Assembly (NCBI GenBank): GCA_024227565.1
Contig: JAAEUE010000290.1
Span: forward strand, 1-64,000
Source: Alphaproteobacteria bacterium
GTDB taxonomy: Bacteria; Pseudomonadota; Alphaproteobacteria; Rhizobiales; CAJQND01
Direction: 5' to 3'
DNA: 64,000 nucleotides
In this document: in pieces, positions 17,895 through 26,852 of the stretch
How positions within the stretch are numbered: the first letter of the stretch is position 1
How the letters are laid out: every line of letters begins with the position of its first letter
Position numbers and translations under genes: made by a program
The notes under the pieces: generated by a model
Database searches by the model: none
Seen by the model: only the letters and a program-made list of their open reading frames with translations
Told to the model about the DNA's origin: nothing

Positions 17895-18431
17895 ATGCCA
17901 CGCCTGTTCACTGCCATAGCCTTGCCTGAAGATGTTGCACTAGGCTTGTCGTTCCTGGCCGGCGGCATTCACGGGGCCCGCTGGATTGACAGAGAAAACT
18001 ATCATCTCACCTTGCGCTTCATGGGTGATATCGAAAATGGCACTGCCAATGAGCTGGCCGAAGCCTTGGAATCAGTCACACCAGCGCGGTTTGAAATTGA
18101 GCTTTCGGGAACCGGATATTTTGGTGGTGCCAAACCCAGGGCCCTATGGGCCGGTGTTGAGGTTGCAGAGGCTTTGGAACAGGTGCAAGCCCGCCAGGAA
18201 CGGCTCTGTCAACAGCTGGGCTTGGCGCCAGAGCAGCGCAAATACACACCGCACGTAACCTTGGCGCGGCTCCGAGGCAAGGTATCGGTGATGGAGGCTG
18301 ACCATTTTGTGGTGCGGACCGCGGCATTTAAAAGCCGGCCGTTTGAGGTTCAATCAATTGGACTATATTCATCCCGACCATCGCGCGGCGGCGGACCCTA
18401 TGTGGAGGAGCACAATTATTGGTTGCGCTGA
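17895..18431 (+). CDS. thpR: RNA 2',3'-cyclic phosphodiesterase ThpR
   Basis: A 2H phosphoesterase (formerly LigT, 2'-5' RNA ligase) that opens 2',3'-cyclic phosphates on RNA ends. The 178-residue protein shows the paired HxTx motifs: HLTL with His 37 and Thr 39, and HVTL with His 119 and Thr 121. The N-terminal RLFTAIALPEDV and the late LYSSRPSRGGGPYVEE are typical. It is probably cotranscribed with the TesA-like gene. Its 3' end overlaps the convergent phosphatase gene by 16 bases if that gene's frame is corrected, or by 104 bases as the sequence reads. Confidence 0.93.
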   Translation: MPRLFTAIALPEDVALGLSFLAGGIHGARWIDRENYHLTLRFMGDIENGTANELAEALESVTPARFEIELSGTGYFGGAKPRALWAGVEVAEALEQVQARQERLCQQLGLAPEQRKYTPHVTLARLRGKVSVMEADHFVVRTAAFKSRPFEVQSIGLYSSRPSRGGGPYVEEHNYWLR

Positions 18432-18876
18432 ATGTGGTCGGCCAGCCCCTCGCTGGCGTGATGCAATAGCGTGAAACATGCTCAAAGCCATCTTCGCCGC
18501 CGTAATAAGGGTCAGGCACCTCGGTGTCGCCGCGCCCGGGTGCAAATTCTAAGAACAGCCTCACCTTACTTGCACGACCGGGCCCTGCCAGGCGCGTCAG
18601 GCTGTCATGATTTCTCCGGTCCATGGCCAGCACCAGGTCGAACTTGTTGAAGTCTTCTTCATTGACCTGGCGCGCGTGCTGCGCGGAAGTATCAATGCCG
18701 TGCGCTCTCATGGTGGCCTGTCCGCGCGGGTCCGGCGCGTCGCCCACGTGCCATCCGCTAGTGCCGGCGGAATCCACAACCACCTTCAGGTCCCTGGATT
18801 CGGCCACATGGCGAAACAGGCCTTCGGCCATGGGAGATCGGCAGATGTTTCCAAGACAGACAAATAAGATTTGCAT
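18328..18876 (-). CDS. Low-molecular-weight protein tyrosine phosphatase, frameshifted near C-terminus
   Basis: An arsenate-reductase-fold phosphatase that removes phosphate from tyrosine. The active-site loop CLGNICRS (Cys 7, Arg 13) and the general acid in VPDPYYGG (Asp 122) are intact. After GGEDGFEHV (about residue 134) the open frame gives an unfamiliar 48-residue tail that runs into thpR. Adding one base in the AAA run at 18474-18476 restores FTLLHHASEGLADHIQ and a stop at 18416, which is the normal C-terminal helix and normal length of about 153 residues. So the true gene is probably 18416-18876, broken by a single-base loss or a sequencing error. The catalytic core could still be made. 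Confidence 0.88.
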   Translation of the reverse strand: MQILFVCLGNICRSPMAEGLFRHVAESRDLKVVVDSAGTSGWHVGDAPDPRGQATMRAHGIDTSAQHARQVNEEDFNKFDLVLAMDRRNHDSLTRLAGPGRASKVRLFLEFAPGRGDTEVPDPYYGGEDGFEHVSRYCITPARGWPTTFSATNNCAPPHRVRRRAMVGMNIVQLIEPQTAGF

Positions 18877-18951
18877 GATGAAGCTATTCCGGTTGGCATG
18901 GGCGTAAATTCGGGACAGTCTTAAGCCAAAGTGGCGATGCGGAGCAAACTG

Positions 18952-19245
18952 ATGAGCGTAAAAAAGCTAAGTGATGCTGAGCGTGAGGCTGCGGTGGCAG
19001 AATTGGACGGATGGAATCTCGTTGATGGCCGCGACGCTGTGTCCAAGACTTTTTCCTTCAGAAATTTCAATGAAGCATTCGGGTGGATGAGCCGGGTAGC
19101 CATGGCTGCAGAAAAGATGGATCATCATCCCGAATGGTTCAATGTCAATAAGACCGTTGACGTGACGCTCGCCACCCACAGAGTGGGTGGCTTATCGTAC
19201 CTGGACATTAAATTGGCAAAAACGATGGATAAGATGGCCGGATAG
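18952..19245 (+). CDS. phhB: 4a-hydroxytetrahydrobiopterin dehydratase
   Basis: Pterin-4a-carbinolamine dehydratase regenerates the pterin cofactor used by aromatic amino acid hydroxylases; in many bacteria it also accompanies molybdopterin metabolism. The 97-residue protein has the usual small size and the family segments [39 protein letters not shown] and [13 protein letters not shown], which include the active-site histidine pair HH. ATG 18952 was chosen over GTG 18931 and ATG 18937 because GGAG sits seven bases before it. It is divergent from the phosphatase gene. No phenylalanine hydroxylase is in the window. Confidence 0.92.
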   Translation: MSVKKLSDAEREAAVAELDGWNLVDGRDAVSKTFSFRNFNEAFGWMSRVAMAAEKMDHHPEWFNVNKTVDVTLATHRVGGLSYLDIKLAKTMDKMAG

Positions 19246-19328
19246 CTGCCAGTTAATGGACAATAGCGCCGGGGCGGCGAATCCGTTAGATTTGCTGCCA
19301 GCAAGACCCTTATTTCAGGTTAGGACGG

Positions 19329-19844
19329 ATGATGACGACCCACTTCGCTCAAAAGCTTCTCGGTTTCTTCGTTGCAGCGCTGATCTTTATGATCTCGCAG
19401 AGCGGCGCGACCTTTGCCGCTGACTGCAAAGGCAAAACCAAGTCGGCGTGCTCACGTGATAAGGCTTGCGTGCATGTGGGCAGCTACACCCGGTCTGATG
19501 GGGTGAAGGTGAATGCGTATTGCCGCAACAAGGGCGGAAACGGTTCTTCCTCGTCAGCTAAAAAGTCCAAATCTAAGAAGAAAGCTACTGCCAAAAAAGA
19601 GCCAGCTAAAAAGGCGAAAACCAAAAAGAGCACTGCCAAGAAAGAGCCTGCCAAGAAGGCCAAGGCCAAAAAATCAACCGCTAAAAAATCGAGCGACAAA
19701 AAAGCTGCTGACAAGAAATCCACCAAGAAAAAATCTACAGCGAAAAAAAGTACGACCAAAAAGTCGACCAAGAAAAAGAGCTCGACCAAAAAATCTAAGA
19801 CCAAGAAAAAGACCAAAGCCAAAAAGACCTCTGGCTCATCTTGA
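19329..19844 (+). CDS. Secreted Cys-domain protein with long lysine-rich histone-like tail
   Basis: A 171-residue protein in three parts. First, a signal peptide (about 1-30, ending in GATFAA). Second, a small four-cysteine domain of about 40 residues with CKGKTKSACSRDKACVHVG and a following YCRNK. Third, about 100 residues made almost only of Lys, Ala, Ser and Thr in AKK, TKK and SKK repeats, like histone H1 tails. The tail would be extremely basic, while the signal peptide predicts export, which is an odd combination. The second ATG (19332) is better placed behind AGGA. It converges with the next gene and overlaps it by nine bases. The Cys domain is one I have seen in alphaproteobacterial hypotheticals, but I cannot name a function. 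Confidence 0.8.
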   Translation: MMTTHFAQKLLGFFVAALIFMISQSGATFAADCKGKTKSACSRDKACVHVGSYTRSDGVKVNAYCRNKGGNGSSSSAKKSKSKKKATAKKEPAKKAKTKKSTAKKEPAKKAKAKKSTAKKSSDKKAADKKSTKKKSTAKKSTTKKSTKKKSSTKKSKTKKKTKAKKTSGSS

Positions 19845-20423
19845 TCGCACCCAGCTTTCAGGACGCTGCGGCGGGTCATGCGGATCTTCGGGGGCGATTG
19901 CAGTTTCTACTGGTGGGCGGGTTGGCAGCTCCAGAATATCTACCTCGGGAATCGAGGTCTCGGTGTGCGCTTCCAATTCGTGTGGTTCCTCGATTGGTGC
20001 ATCTGCCCAGTCGCCGGCCTTGCGCCCAGCAATGCGCCAGTAAACCGCCCCGCCTAACGCACCGGCAAACAGGAAAAACTGGAAGTCGCCAGTGCCTTGA
20101 AACGGCAGGCCGCGCCACATGACCAGGCAGATGAGCATGCCGCCCAGCACATAGTATAGCCAGTGGCGGATCTTCATACTTTCGGCAATCAAACCCACTG
20201 CCAGAGCCGGCAGCGCCCCTAAGACCATCAGCAGAACCGAGAGAAACACCAAAGATACCGCGGAATGGGTCAACGGTGCCAGTTCCCCAGCGCCGGTCAT
20301 TGCCTTTTGAACGAAAGCCAACATGGAGGCGCCGCCCAGAACGCATGCGCCGCTGGCGAAAGCTGCAACACAATATCCGATGAGAATGCGGCTTAGTCTG
20401 CGAAGGACCGGCCTCATGACCAT
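19836..20423 (-). CDS. Conserved membrane protein of unknown function
   Basis: A 195-residue protein with about four hydrophobic segments (roughly residues 10-35, 50-75, 85-100 and 105-120 in the form starting at 20423), then an acidic, Pro-rich cytoplasmic tail (EEPHELEAHTETSIPEV). The start at 20423 overlaps the rlmN stop as TAATG, so it is coupled to rlmN; longer upstream frames run inside rlmN. GGLPFQGTGDFQFFLFAGAL-like hydrophobic content near the third and fourth helices is reminiscent of small alphaproteobacterial membrane proteins found beside rlmN. I do not recognise a named family. Confidence 0.75.
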   Translation of the reverse strand: MVMRPVLRRLSRILIGYCVAAFASGACVLGGASMLAFVQKAMTGAGELAPLTHSAVSLVFLSVLLMVLGALPALAVGLIAESMKIRHWLYYVLGGMLICLVMWRGLPFQGTGDFQFFLFAGALGGAVYWRIAGRKAGDWADAPIEEPHELEAHTETSIPEVDILELPTRPPVETAIAPEDPHDPPQRPESWVRSR

Positions 20424-21640
20424 TATGCCGGCGCGCGTTCCAGCTGCTCGCGGGCCTTCGCCCGGAGGCGCTCGGACGCAGATTTCAGCTGACCGCATGC
20501 AGCCATGATATCGCGGCCCCGCGGGGTGCGCACCGGGCTGGAGTAGCCAGCCCGATTAATAATTTCCGCAAACGCCTCGATGGCATCCCATTCGGAACAC
20601 TCGTGAGGCGATCCGGGCCAGGGGTTGTAGGGAATGAGGTTGACCTTGGCTGGAATGCCCCTCAGCAGCTGCACCAGTTCCTTGGCATGTTTTGGACTGT
20701 CATTGACGCCTTTCAGCATGACATATTCAAATGTGATGCGGCGTGCATTCGATAGTCCTGGATAGGCACGGCAGGCATCCAGCAGCTGTTTGATGGGATA
20801 TTTTTTGTTGAGCGGCACAAGCTGGTTGCGGATCTCGTCTCGCGTGGCGTGCAGAGAGATGGCCAGCATTACCCCAATTTCCTCGCCGCAACGCTCAATC
20901 ATCGGCACCACACCGGACGTCGACAATGTGATGCGCCGCCTGGAGAGCGACAGACCTTCATTGTCGCAGACGATCTCCATAGCTGCTTTTACGTTGTCGA
21001 AATTGTACAAGGGCTCACCCATGCCCATCAGCACCATGTTCGTGATGAAGCGCCCGCCAGCTGGAGCATCAGGGTTTTCCGCCAGGGCGGCGGGCCATTC
21101 TCCAAGCTGGTCACGAGCCACTATCAGCTGTTGCACGATCTCTTCTGCCGTCAGGTTGCGCACCAAGGTTTGCGTCCCGGTGTGGCAGAACGAGCAAGTT
21201 AGCGTGCAGCCCACCTGGCTTGAAACACAGAGCGTGCCGCGGTTTTCCTCAGGAATATAGACCGTCTCCACCTCGTGGCGTGCGCCCCAGGCATCGGGCG
21301 CCAAGCGCAACAGCCATTTTCGCGTCCCGTCCACGGAAATTTGCTCAGTGACTATCTCAGGCCGAGCCAAGGTGAACTGTTCAGCAAGCTGTTCTCGCAG
21401 GTCCTTGGAGACGTTTGTCATCTCGTCGAAGGTTTTGGCGCCTTTGTTGTAAACCCATCGCCAGATCTGGCTGGCGCGCATGCGCACCTCACGCTCAGGA
21501 ACGCCGGTGGCCTTGAATTGATCTGCCAGCTCGGTGCGGGTGAGCCCAATTACCGTTAGGCGCTTGTCCACATCCACAGGCGTGCGGGAAACAGGCGGCG
21601 CATTGGGATTGGCGCGGGCAATGTCGAGGCTTGCGGCCAT
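20423..21640 (-). CDS. rlmN: Dual-specificity 23S rRNA/tRNA methyltransferase RlmN
   Basis: A radical-SAM enzyme that methylates C2 of A2503 in 23S rRNA and A37 of some tRNAs. The 405-residue protein has the cluster-binding CTLTCSFC (Cys 145, 149, 152). [38 protein letters not shown] and the catalytic C-terminal cysteine in DIMAACGQL follow. The ATG at 21640 ([10 protein letters not shown]) is used because the longer frame adds a non-native 19 residues. A hypothetical membrane protein follows with overlapping stop and start. The IalB-like gene lies about 75 bases upstream on the same strand. Confidence 0.96.
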   Translation of the reverse strand: MAASLDIARANPNAPPVSRTPVDVDKRLTVIGLTRTELADQFKATGVPEREVRMRASQIWRWVYNKGAKTFDEMTNVSKDLREQLAEQFTLARPEIVTEQISVDGTRKWLLRLAPDAWGARHEVETVYIPEENRGTLCVSSQVGCTLTCSFCHTGTQTLVRNLTAEEIVQQLIVARDQLGEWPAALAENPDAPAGGRFITNMVLMGMGEPLYNFDNVKAAMEIVCDNEGLSLSRRRITLSTSGVVPMIERCGEEIGVMLAISLHATRDEIRNQLVPLNKKYPIKQLLDACRAYPGLSNARRITFEYVMLKGVNDSPKHAKELVQLLRGIPAKVNLIPYNPWPGSPHECSEWDAIEAFAEIINRAGYSSPVRTPRGRDIMAACGQLKSASERLRAKAREQLERAPA

Positions 21641-21715
21641 GAGTTGGGTCCTGAAAGTTTGAGCGCCGATTATCCCAGATCGGCGGCGAATGCGCAAATG
21701 TGCGGCCGGTGGGCC

Positions 21716-22219
21716 CTATTTGCAGGCGTCTGCAACGGCCTTCATGGCTGCTGTGACACCGTCGAGGGAATAGGTGTCGCGGGTTTTGGTTCCGCGCCAT
21801 GAAGTGCCGCGCACGCTCATTTTGTTGCCGCGCTTCATGGCCACAACTGCTTTGCGGTCTTTCTGGGTGGTGTCCAGCCAAGCGCCATCACCGTCAGTGA
21901 TCATACTGAAGGTCGCGGAGTCTATGGTTAGAGCAGCCTCGCTGTTCTTTTTGAAATTGTACCCGATAATGGTGTTCACCATGCTCTTATGGGTCACCAG
22001 AAAATGAACCGGGTCGCGGCGCACATTTTTGGGTTCTGTGGCAATGGGCTTGGAGGCAATGTAGCATTCCGTGCCATTCTTGCCTTTGAGGGAATATGCC
22101 GTCCACTTGCCGAATGTGCCAATCGATTGAGGCTCCTGGGCCAGGGCCGCTGAGCTGAACAGGATCAGGCCGCTGAGGGCGGCGATGGTGGCGCGGTGTA
22201 GTTTTGGTTCAGTCTTCAT
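21716..22219 (-). CDS. Invasion-associated locus B (IalB)-like periplasmic protein
   Basis: A 167-residue secreted protein of the IalB family, named for Bartonella invasion but widespread in free-living alphaproteobacteria where its role is unknown. It has a signal peptide (about 1-27, hydrophobic core IAALSGLILFSSAALA) and family elements GKWTAYSLKGKNGTECYIAS, VHFLVTHKS, GDGAWLDTTQKDRKAVVAM and the late SLDGVTAAMKAVADACK. Two cysteines, near residue 52 and at the C-terminus, could form a disulfide. It precedes rlmN on the minus strand with a gap of about 75 bases. Presence of this gene does not imply pathogenicity. Confidence 0.88.
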   Translation of the reverse strand: MKTEPKLHRATIAALSGLILFSSAALAQEPQSIGTFGKWTAYSLKGKNGTECYIASKPIATEPKNVRRDPVHFLVTHKSMVNTIIGYNFKKNSEAALTIDSATFSMITDGDGAWLDTTQKDRKAVVAMKRGNKMSVRGTSWRGTKTRDTYSLDGVTAAMKAVADACK

Positions 22220-22422
22220 TTGGTCCTCAGGATCGGCGGGACAATTTTGTTGCAGTGCTAAACCTATACGCTGGCAACTGATTTGTCCTCAAGTCCTGCC
22301 TAAATTCACCCGGTGGTCTTCCCTGTCGCCCGAACTGGGCGAAAATTTGGCATCTCTTTAGAGCCGTGGTCAAATATGGTCAACAAGAGGTTAAAGAGAT
22401 GTGGACGCGGGCGCGCAAATGT

Positions 22423-22986
22423 TCAAGCTTCTGAACCCTTGCGACGTTGCTTTGGGCCGCCTCGAACATGTTTTCTAGCAACCTCTGGATCCTGACCGGT
22501 CATCGTGGGCCGGCGTGCATAATTACCCAGGCTGATGATCCGGTCGTACATAACAATTGAACCGGCGGTGGCCACATTGATGCAGAAGGTAGTGGGAATT
22601 TTAATGGTTTGCGAACAGCGGGCCAACATAGCCGGCGACAGGGTGCCGCGCTCGGGGCCAAAAACGTAGGCGGCCCTTGCCGGATGGCGGAAGCTCGGCA
22701 AATCAACAGCTTCATCCAAAAGCTCCACGCCGACAAGACTGCAGTCGGTGGGAAGCACCATTTCTTCAACTGAAAGCCACCGATAGAACGGGACCTGGCT
22801 ATGCGTTTTTGAAGTGTCGGATGGCGCCCGGCCTGCCTTGGGGTGTGCTGCTACGGTGAATACGAAGCTGGCGCCAAATGCATGCGCGGAGCGCATCAGA
22901 TTCCCCACGTTCATTGGTTTGGAGACGCCTTCAACCCCAATTGCGAAATATCCACGCATCTTTCTCGGCCCGTCTGCTATGTGCAT
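22423..22986 (-). CDS. SpoU/TrmH-family RNA 2'-O-methyltransferase
   Basis: A 187-residue SPOUT-class methyltransferase that would put a methyl group on a ribose 2'-OH of tRNA or rRNA. The three SpoU motifs are present: NVGNLMRSAHAFGA (motif 1, with Asn and Arg), YVFGPERGTLS (motif 2) and the knot segment FCINVATAGSIVMYDRI (motif 3). The C-terminus is basic (RKHVRGGPKQRRKGSEA), fitting RNA binding. The start could instead be ATG 22959 (MRGYFAIGVEG); neither has a strong ribosome-binding site. The specific target nucleotide cannot be told. A divergent quinone oxidoreductase gene starts 105 bases away. Confidence 0.9.
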   Translation of the reverse strand: MHIADGPRKMRGYFAIGVEGVSKPMNVGNLMRSAHAFGASFVFTVAAHPKAGRAPSDTSKTHSQVPFYRWLSVEEMVLPTDCSLVGVELLDEAVDLPSFRHPARAAYVFGPERGTLSPAMLARCSQTIKIPTTFCINVATAGSIVMYDRIISLGNYARRPTMTGQDPEVARKHVRGGPKQRRKGSEA

Positions 22987-23090
22987 TTCTTATCTGACAC
23001 ACGCGCGAGATGTTCAAGGTCCTAGCATTGCATTCTCCGGTAAACTTGGAGTAGGCCTCTGGTAACAAATTCCTCGGAGGACCGATAAGA

Positions 23091-24065
23091 ATGAAGGCGA
23101 TAATCAGCAAACAGTCGGGCCCACCCGAAACCCTGGTTTTGGAAGATGTGGATGATCCCAGGCCAGCGCCAGGCGAGGTGGTTGTAACAATTGAATCGGC
23201 GGCGCTGAATTTCTTCGACACCCTGATTATTGAGGACAAGTACCAGTATAAACCGGATCGACCATTTTCGCCGGGCGCTGAATTTGCCGGCACCATCGAG
23301 GCATTGGGTCAAGATGTGAGTGGATTTGAGACCGGTCAAAGGGTGATGGCTTATTCAGGCTGGAACGCTTGCCGAGAAAAGTTGGCTGTTGACGCTAGCA
23401 AGGTGATCGCGCTGCCGGACAGTATAAGTTCTGATGCAGCAGCCGGTCTGACCGTTACTTATGGGACAACGATCCATGGTTTGCGCGACCGGGCAATGCT
23501 TAAACCGGGTGAAACTTTGGCTGTGTTGGGCGCAGCGGGCGGCGTCGGTCAGGCTGCCGTGGAAATCGGCAAGGCCATGGGCGCCCGGGTGATTGCCTGT
23601 GCATCATCTGAAGAAAAACTCGCCTTCTGCCGGAAGCTTGGGGCAGACGAGACCCTGAACTACAGCGAGGTCAGCTTGAAGGACGCGCTGAAAGAGATGA
23701 CCGATGGCAAGGGAGCGGACGTGGTCTATGATCCGGTTGGTGCGGATCTGGCTGAAGAGGCAGTTCGTGCGACAGCTTGGAAAGGGCGTTTTCTGGTGAT
23801 CGGATTCGCCGCCGGAACAATCCCAAAAATTCCTCTGAACTTGGTGCTGTTAAAAGGTTGCTCTCTGGTTGGTGTGTTCTGGGGATCCTTTGCTCAACGT
23901 ACGCCTGAGCATCATCGCACCAACATGGCCATGATCTTGGACTGGGTTGCCGAGGGAAAAATCCGTCCACATATCGACAAGACATACAGCCTCGCTGATA
24001 CGCCCAAGGCACTGCAAGCATTGGCGGAGCGCAAGGTGATGGGTAAGGTGATCATAAAGCCCTAA
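23091..24065 (+). CDS. NADPH:quinone oxidoreductase family (zinc-independent MDR)
   Basis: A 324-residue medium-chain dehydrogenase/reductase of the quinone oxidoreductase type. The N-terminal GroES-like domain contains SAALNFFDTLIIEDKYQ and GAEFAGTIEALG. The nucleotide-binding domain has the AAGGVGQAAVEIGKAMGA fingerprint and the late GKVIIKP end. Zinc-binding cysteines of alcohol dehydrogenases are absent, consistent with a two-electron quinone or enone reductase using NADPH. The ATG is preceded by CGGAGG at moderate spacing. It stands alone, divergent from the SpoU gene and convergent with rsmB. The substrate is unknown. Confidence 0.9.
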   Translation: MKAIISKQSGPPETLVLEDVDDPRPAPGEVVVTIESAALNFFDTLIIEDKYQYKPDRPFSPGAEFAGTIEALGQDVSGFETGQRVMAYSGWNACREKLAVDASKVIALPDSISSDAAAGLTVTYGTTIHGLRDRAMLKPGETLAVLGAAGGVGQAAVEIGKAMGARVIACASSEEKLAFCRKLGADETLNYSEVSLKDALKEMTDGKGADVVYDPVGADLAEEAVRATAWKGRFLVIGFAAGTIPKIPLNLVLLKGCSLVGVFWGSFAQRTPEHHRTNMAMILDWVAEGKIRPHIDKTYSLADTPKALQALAERKVMGKVIIKP

Positions 24066-24168
24066 GCGATGAACTCGTTCAATAAGAGCAAGTAACCTAA
24101 TAAATATTTGAAATTAAATATTTACAGGCAAATGGGTTCGTTTGGCAGTTTCGCTGAGATTGGCATTT

Positions 24169-25515
24169 TCAACGTTTAATACGGCACGCGAAGAACCCAT
24201 CCATACCGCCGGGAACACCGGGGATGTGGCTGGGCAAGGTGCGCAGATCACCGTCAGCTGTGATGGCGTCTGGCAGGCCAAGACGATCATCCGCCGTGAC
24301 GGGAAGACGTTCCAGAGACCGGTCTTGCGCCAACAGCTTTGCCACCTGTCTTTCACCCTCTTCAGGCTGCAGCGAGCATGTGCAGTAGACCAACAAGCCG
24401 CCGGGCTTCACCAATCGCACGGCTTTGTGCAGCAATTTGGCCTGAAGGCCCACCAGGGATTTCAAGTCTCCCTTGTTCTTCACATGCGGGATATCGGGAT
24501 GGCGCCGTATGGTGCCGGTGGCGCTGCAGGGCGCATCCAGCAGTACAGCATCTGCGGGCTCGGTTTCCGGCATCTCGAGCACATCGGCCTGAATGCATGT
24601 TGCGTTGAGCTTGAGGCGTTCCAAGTTTTGCTTCAACCGCTCCAAACGAGTGGCTGAAGCATCCACAGCAGTGACTTTGGCACCAGATGCGGCGAGTTGG
24701 GCGGTCTTTCCGCCGGGTGCTGCGCAAAGATCAAAGACAGTTTTGCCGGTCAAGTCTCCCAAAAGCAGGGCCGGCAGAGTGGCCGCAACATCCTGAACCC
24801 ACCAGGCTCCCTCTGCGTAGCCCTCAAGATTCTCGATGCGCCCGCCCTCAGAAAGGCGCAAACTGACGGGACCAACCGGCACAGCATCCAGCCTTTTGGC
24901 CCAGTCTCCGCGGTTTGAAATCACAGTAAGGTCCAAAGGCGGCTCGGTCAGTTGGGCTTCAGCAATGGCTTTTGCGCCCGGGCCGCCATAGAATTTGGTC
25001 CAGCTTTCATAGAGCCATCCAGGGACGCTAAGACGGGATGCATCCTGCGCTGCCACCAGGTCTGGCCCTTCGCGCGAAACACGCCGCAGCAAGGCGTTGA
25101 CGAAGCCGCCAAGCTTGCGCCCGCCCCGGCGGTCGGTTGTCACCGCGCGCACTGCCAGATCGATTGCCGCGTGGGTTGGCACACGCAGAAAGAGGATCTG
25201 GGTTGCGCCGGTCAAAATGGCTTCATACACCGAACCGGTTCTTTTGCGGTCCAGGGGCTTGTCGGAAAACTGCATGATGAGCGGATCAATCTGCCCCTTA
25301 CGCCGCAGGGTGGTGGAGACGAGATTGCGGGCAAACGCCCGATCCTTTTGGGTGAGGCCGGTCATCAGGCCACTCTCGGCAGAATCGGCAAGCGTTGTGT
25401 CAAGCGGCCGGCCTTCCGACAAAACCCGGTACAAGATCTCAATGGCGGCGCGGCGGGCGGGAAGGCCAACTTGATGTGCTTGGCGCGTGCGCGCCCGCGA
25501 AGGGGTGCCTGTCAC
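24169..25515 (-). CDS. rsmB: 16S rRNA (cytosine-5) methyltransferase RsmB-like
   Basis: An m5C methyltransferase acting on 16S rRNA (C967 in E. coli). The 448-residue protein has an N-terminal NusB-like RNA-binding domain (about residues 15-150) and a C-terminal Rossmann methyltransferase domain. The SAM motif is DLCAAPGGKTAQLA. The two catalytic cysteines are in DAPCSATGTIRRHPD and VYCTCSLQPEEGE. The frame begins with GTG at 25515; there is no closer ATG that keeps the NusB domain. htpX lies 65 bases upstream on the same strand, an order seen in related genomes. Confidence 0.94.
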   Translation of the reverse strand: MTGTPSRARTRQAHQVGLPARRAAIEILYRVLSEGRPLDTTLADSAESGLMTGLTQKDRAFARNLVSTTLRRKGQIDPLIMQFSDKPLDRKRTGSVYEAILTGATQILFLRVPTHAAIDLAVRAVTTDRRGGRKLGGFVNALLRRVSREGPDLVAAQDASRLSVPGWLYESWTKFYGGPGAKAIAEAQLTEPPLDLTVISNRGDWAKRLDAVPVGPVSLRLSEGGRIENLEGYAEGAWWVQDVAATLPALLLGDLTGKTVFDLCAAPGGKTAQLAASGAKVTAVDASATRLERLKQNLERLKLNATCIQADVLEMPETEPADAVLLDAPCSATGTIRRHPDIPHVKNKGDLKSLVGLQAKLLHKAVRLVKPGGLLVYCTCSLQPEEGERQVAKLLAQDRSLERLPVTADDRLGLPDAITADGDLRTLPSHIPGVPGGMDGFFACRIKR

Positions 25516-25580
25516 GGTGTGGGGCTAGTCCTGATTTTGGTTGCCCCTTCTTACCCCCAAGGGCCGCGTTTGTCTTGCGA

Positions 25581-26528
25581 TTACGGCGCACTGCCCCAGG
25601 GGCCTTCATCGCCGCGCCGCGGTTCCTCGGCATAACTTGGCCGGTTGATCGAGTGGGCCGAACGGGTTTGAGGCGCCGCGGGTGCTCCCCATTCGGAGGC
25701 AAATTGTTGCAACGCCTCAATACGATTGCTCGGGTTTGGGTGGGTTGAGAACAGATTGTCCATCCTGGCGCCGGACAGCGGGTTGATGATGAACATGTGC
25801 GCGGTGGCCGGATTGGCCTCGGCAGAATGGTTCTCCACGCGGTCGGCCATGCCGGAGATCTTCCTGAGGGCGCTGGCCAGGGCCAATGGATTGCCGCAGA
25901 TCATGGCGCCCAGTTTGTCGGCGGAGTATTCCCTTGTCCTGGAGATGGCCATTTGCACGACCATGGCCGCCATCGGCGCCAAAATTACCATGGCGAGAGT
26001 GCCGACTAGCCCGAAGGGGTTGTTGCGGTCGCGGCCACCAAAGAACATACCGAAATTGGCCAACATGGAGACCGCACCAGCCAAGGTGGCGGTGATGGTC
26101 ATGATTAAAGTGTCGCGGTTTTTGATATGAGCCAGCTCATGGGCAATTACACCGCCGAGCTCATCCTTGTTTAACATTTGCATGAGGCCGGTGGTGCAGG
26201 CGACAGCGGCATTTTCCGGATTGCGCCCGGTGGCAAAGGCGTTGGGCTGGGGATTGTCCATCAAATAAATCTTGGGCATGGGCAATTCGGCCTGGCGTGC
26301 CAATTGGGCCACCTGGTTGTAATATCCTGGATGTGAGGATGCGGTGACCTCCGTCGCGCCATGCATGCGCAGCACCATCTTGTCGGAGTTCCAATAGGCA
26401 AAAACGTTCATGCCAACAGAGATGACAAGGGCAATCAGCATGCCGGTTTGTCCGCCAATCATGAATCCGACGCCAATGAAGAGCGCGGTCATGCCGGCGA
26501 TCAGAATGCCTGTGCGCATCATATTCAT
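25581..26528 (-). CDS. htpX: Membrane zinc metalloprotease HtpX
   Basis: A membrane-bound M48 protease that degrades misfolded membrane proteins alongside FtsH. The 315-residue form starts [19 protein letters not shown] with two N-terminal helices. The zinc site is HELAH at 130-134, with the third ligand Glu in a following [14 protein letters not shown] stretch ([13 protein letters not shown]). Two more helices lie between these. The C-terminal tail contains [14 protein letters not shown] and a disordered Arg-rich end. ATG 26528 is chosen because the 62 residues upstream are antisense to the neighbouring small gene and not conserved. It is followed by rsmB. Confidence 0.94.
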   Translation of the reverse strand: MNMMRTGILIAGMTALFIGVGFMIGGQTGMLIALVISVGMNVFAYWNSDKMVLRMHGATEVTASSHPGYYNQVAQLARQAELPMPKIYLMDNPQPNAFATGRNPENAAVACTTGLMQMLNKDELGGVIAHELAHIKNRDTLIMTITATLAGAVSMLANFGMFFGGRDRNNPFGLVGTLAMVILAPMAAMVVQMAISRTREYSADKLGAMICGNPLALASALRKISGMADRVENHSAEANPATAHMFIINPLSGARMDNLFSTHPNPSNRIEALQQFASEWGAPAAPQTRSAHSINRPSYAEEPRRGDEGPWGSAP

Positions 26529-26616
26529 CGGATCGGTGGCCTTTCTTGAACCGTTGTACCTATCAGGCCTATATGATGGGGTGCGCATGGCGCTTTCGCA
26601 AGGTAACCGACTTGAG

Positions 26617-26811
26617 ATGACTGATCTGCCAGACAAACCCGAGAAGCAACAGACGCCGGAAGCTGAACGCGCGCTTGCAGAAGCGAAGGCACGCCGGGCG
26701 GAGATTGACGCCAAGGTAGCCTATGCGCCGGAAGAAAAGAACGGCCGCGGCGGCTTGGATCCCGTGCGCTATGATGACTGGGAAGTGAAGGGCATTGCCA
26801 CCGACTTTTAA
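26617..26811 (+). CDS. DUF1674 / SDHAF4-like protein
   Basis: A 64-residue protein ending in the hallmark DUF1674 block [22 protein letters not shown], shared with the mitochondrial succinate dehydrogenase assembly factor SDHAF4, which binds flavinated SdhA. The first half is charged and probably helical ([19 protein letters not shown]). ATG 26617 gives the usual size; ATG 26587 in frame would add ten residues. It is divergent from htpX by 88 bases, an arrangement I know from other Hyphomicrobiales. No succinate dehydrogenase genes are in the window. Confidence 0.85.
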   Translation: MTDLPDKPEKQQTPEAERALAEAKARRAEIDAKVAYAPEEKNGRGGLDPVRYDDWEVKGIATDF

Positions 26812-26852
26812 GCCGATCGCCCATGTCGGCGATGGCAGGACCGCGGTGAAGG

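Noticed and set aside
19484..19879. Minus-strand Leu/Phe-rich frame opposite the lysine-rich gene
   Set aside because: It is the complement of AAG/AAA-rich codons, producing an artificial hydrophobic repeat.
24095..24125. AT-rich palindromic stretch between the quinone reductase gene and rsmB as a terminator
   Set aside because: The arms are only A and T, with no GC stem or clear T-run; it may be chance in an AT-rich gap.
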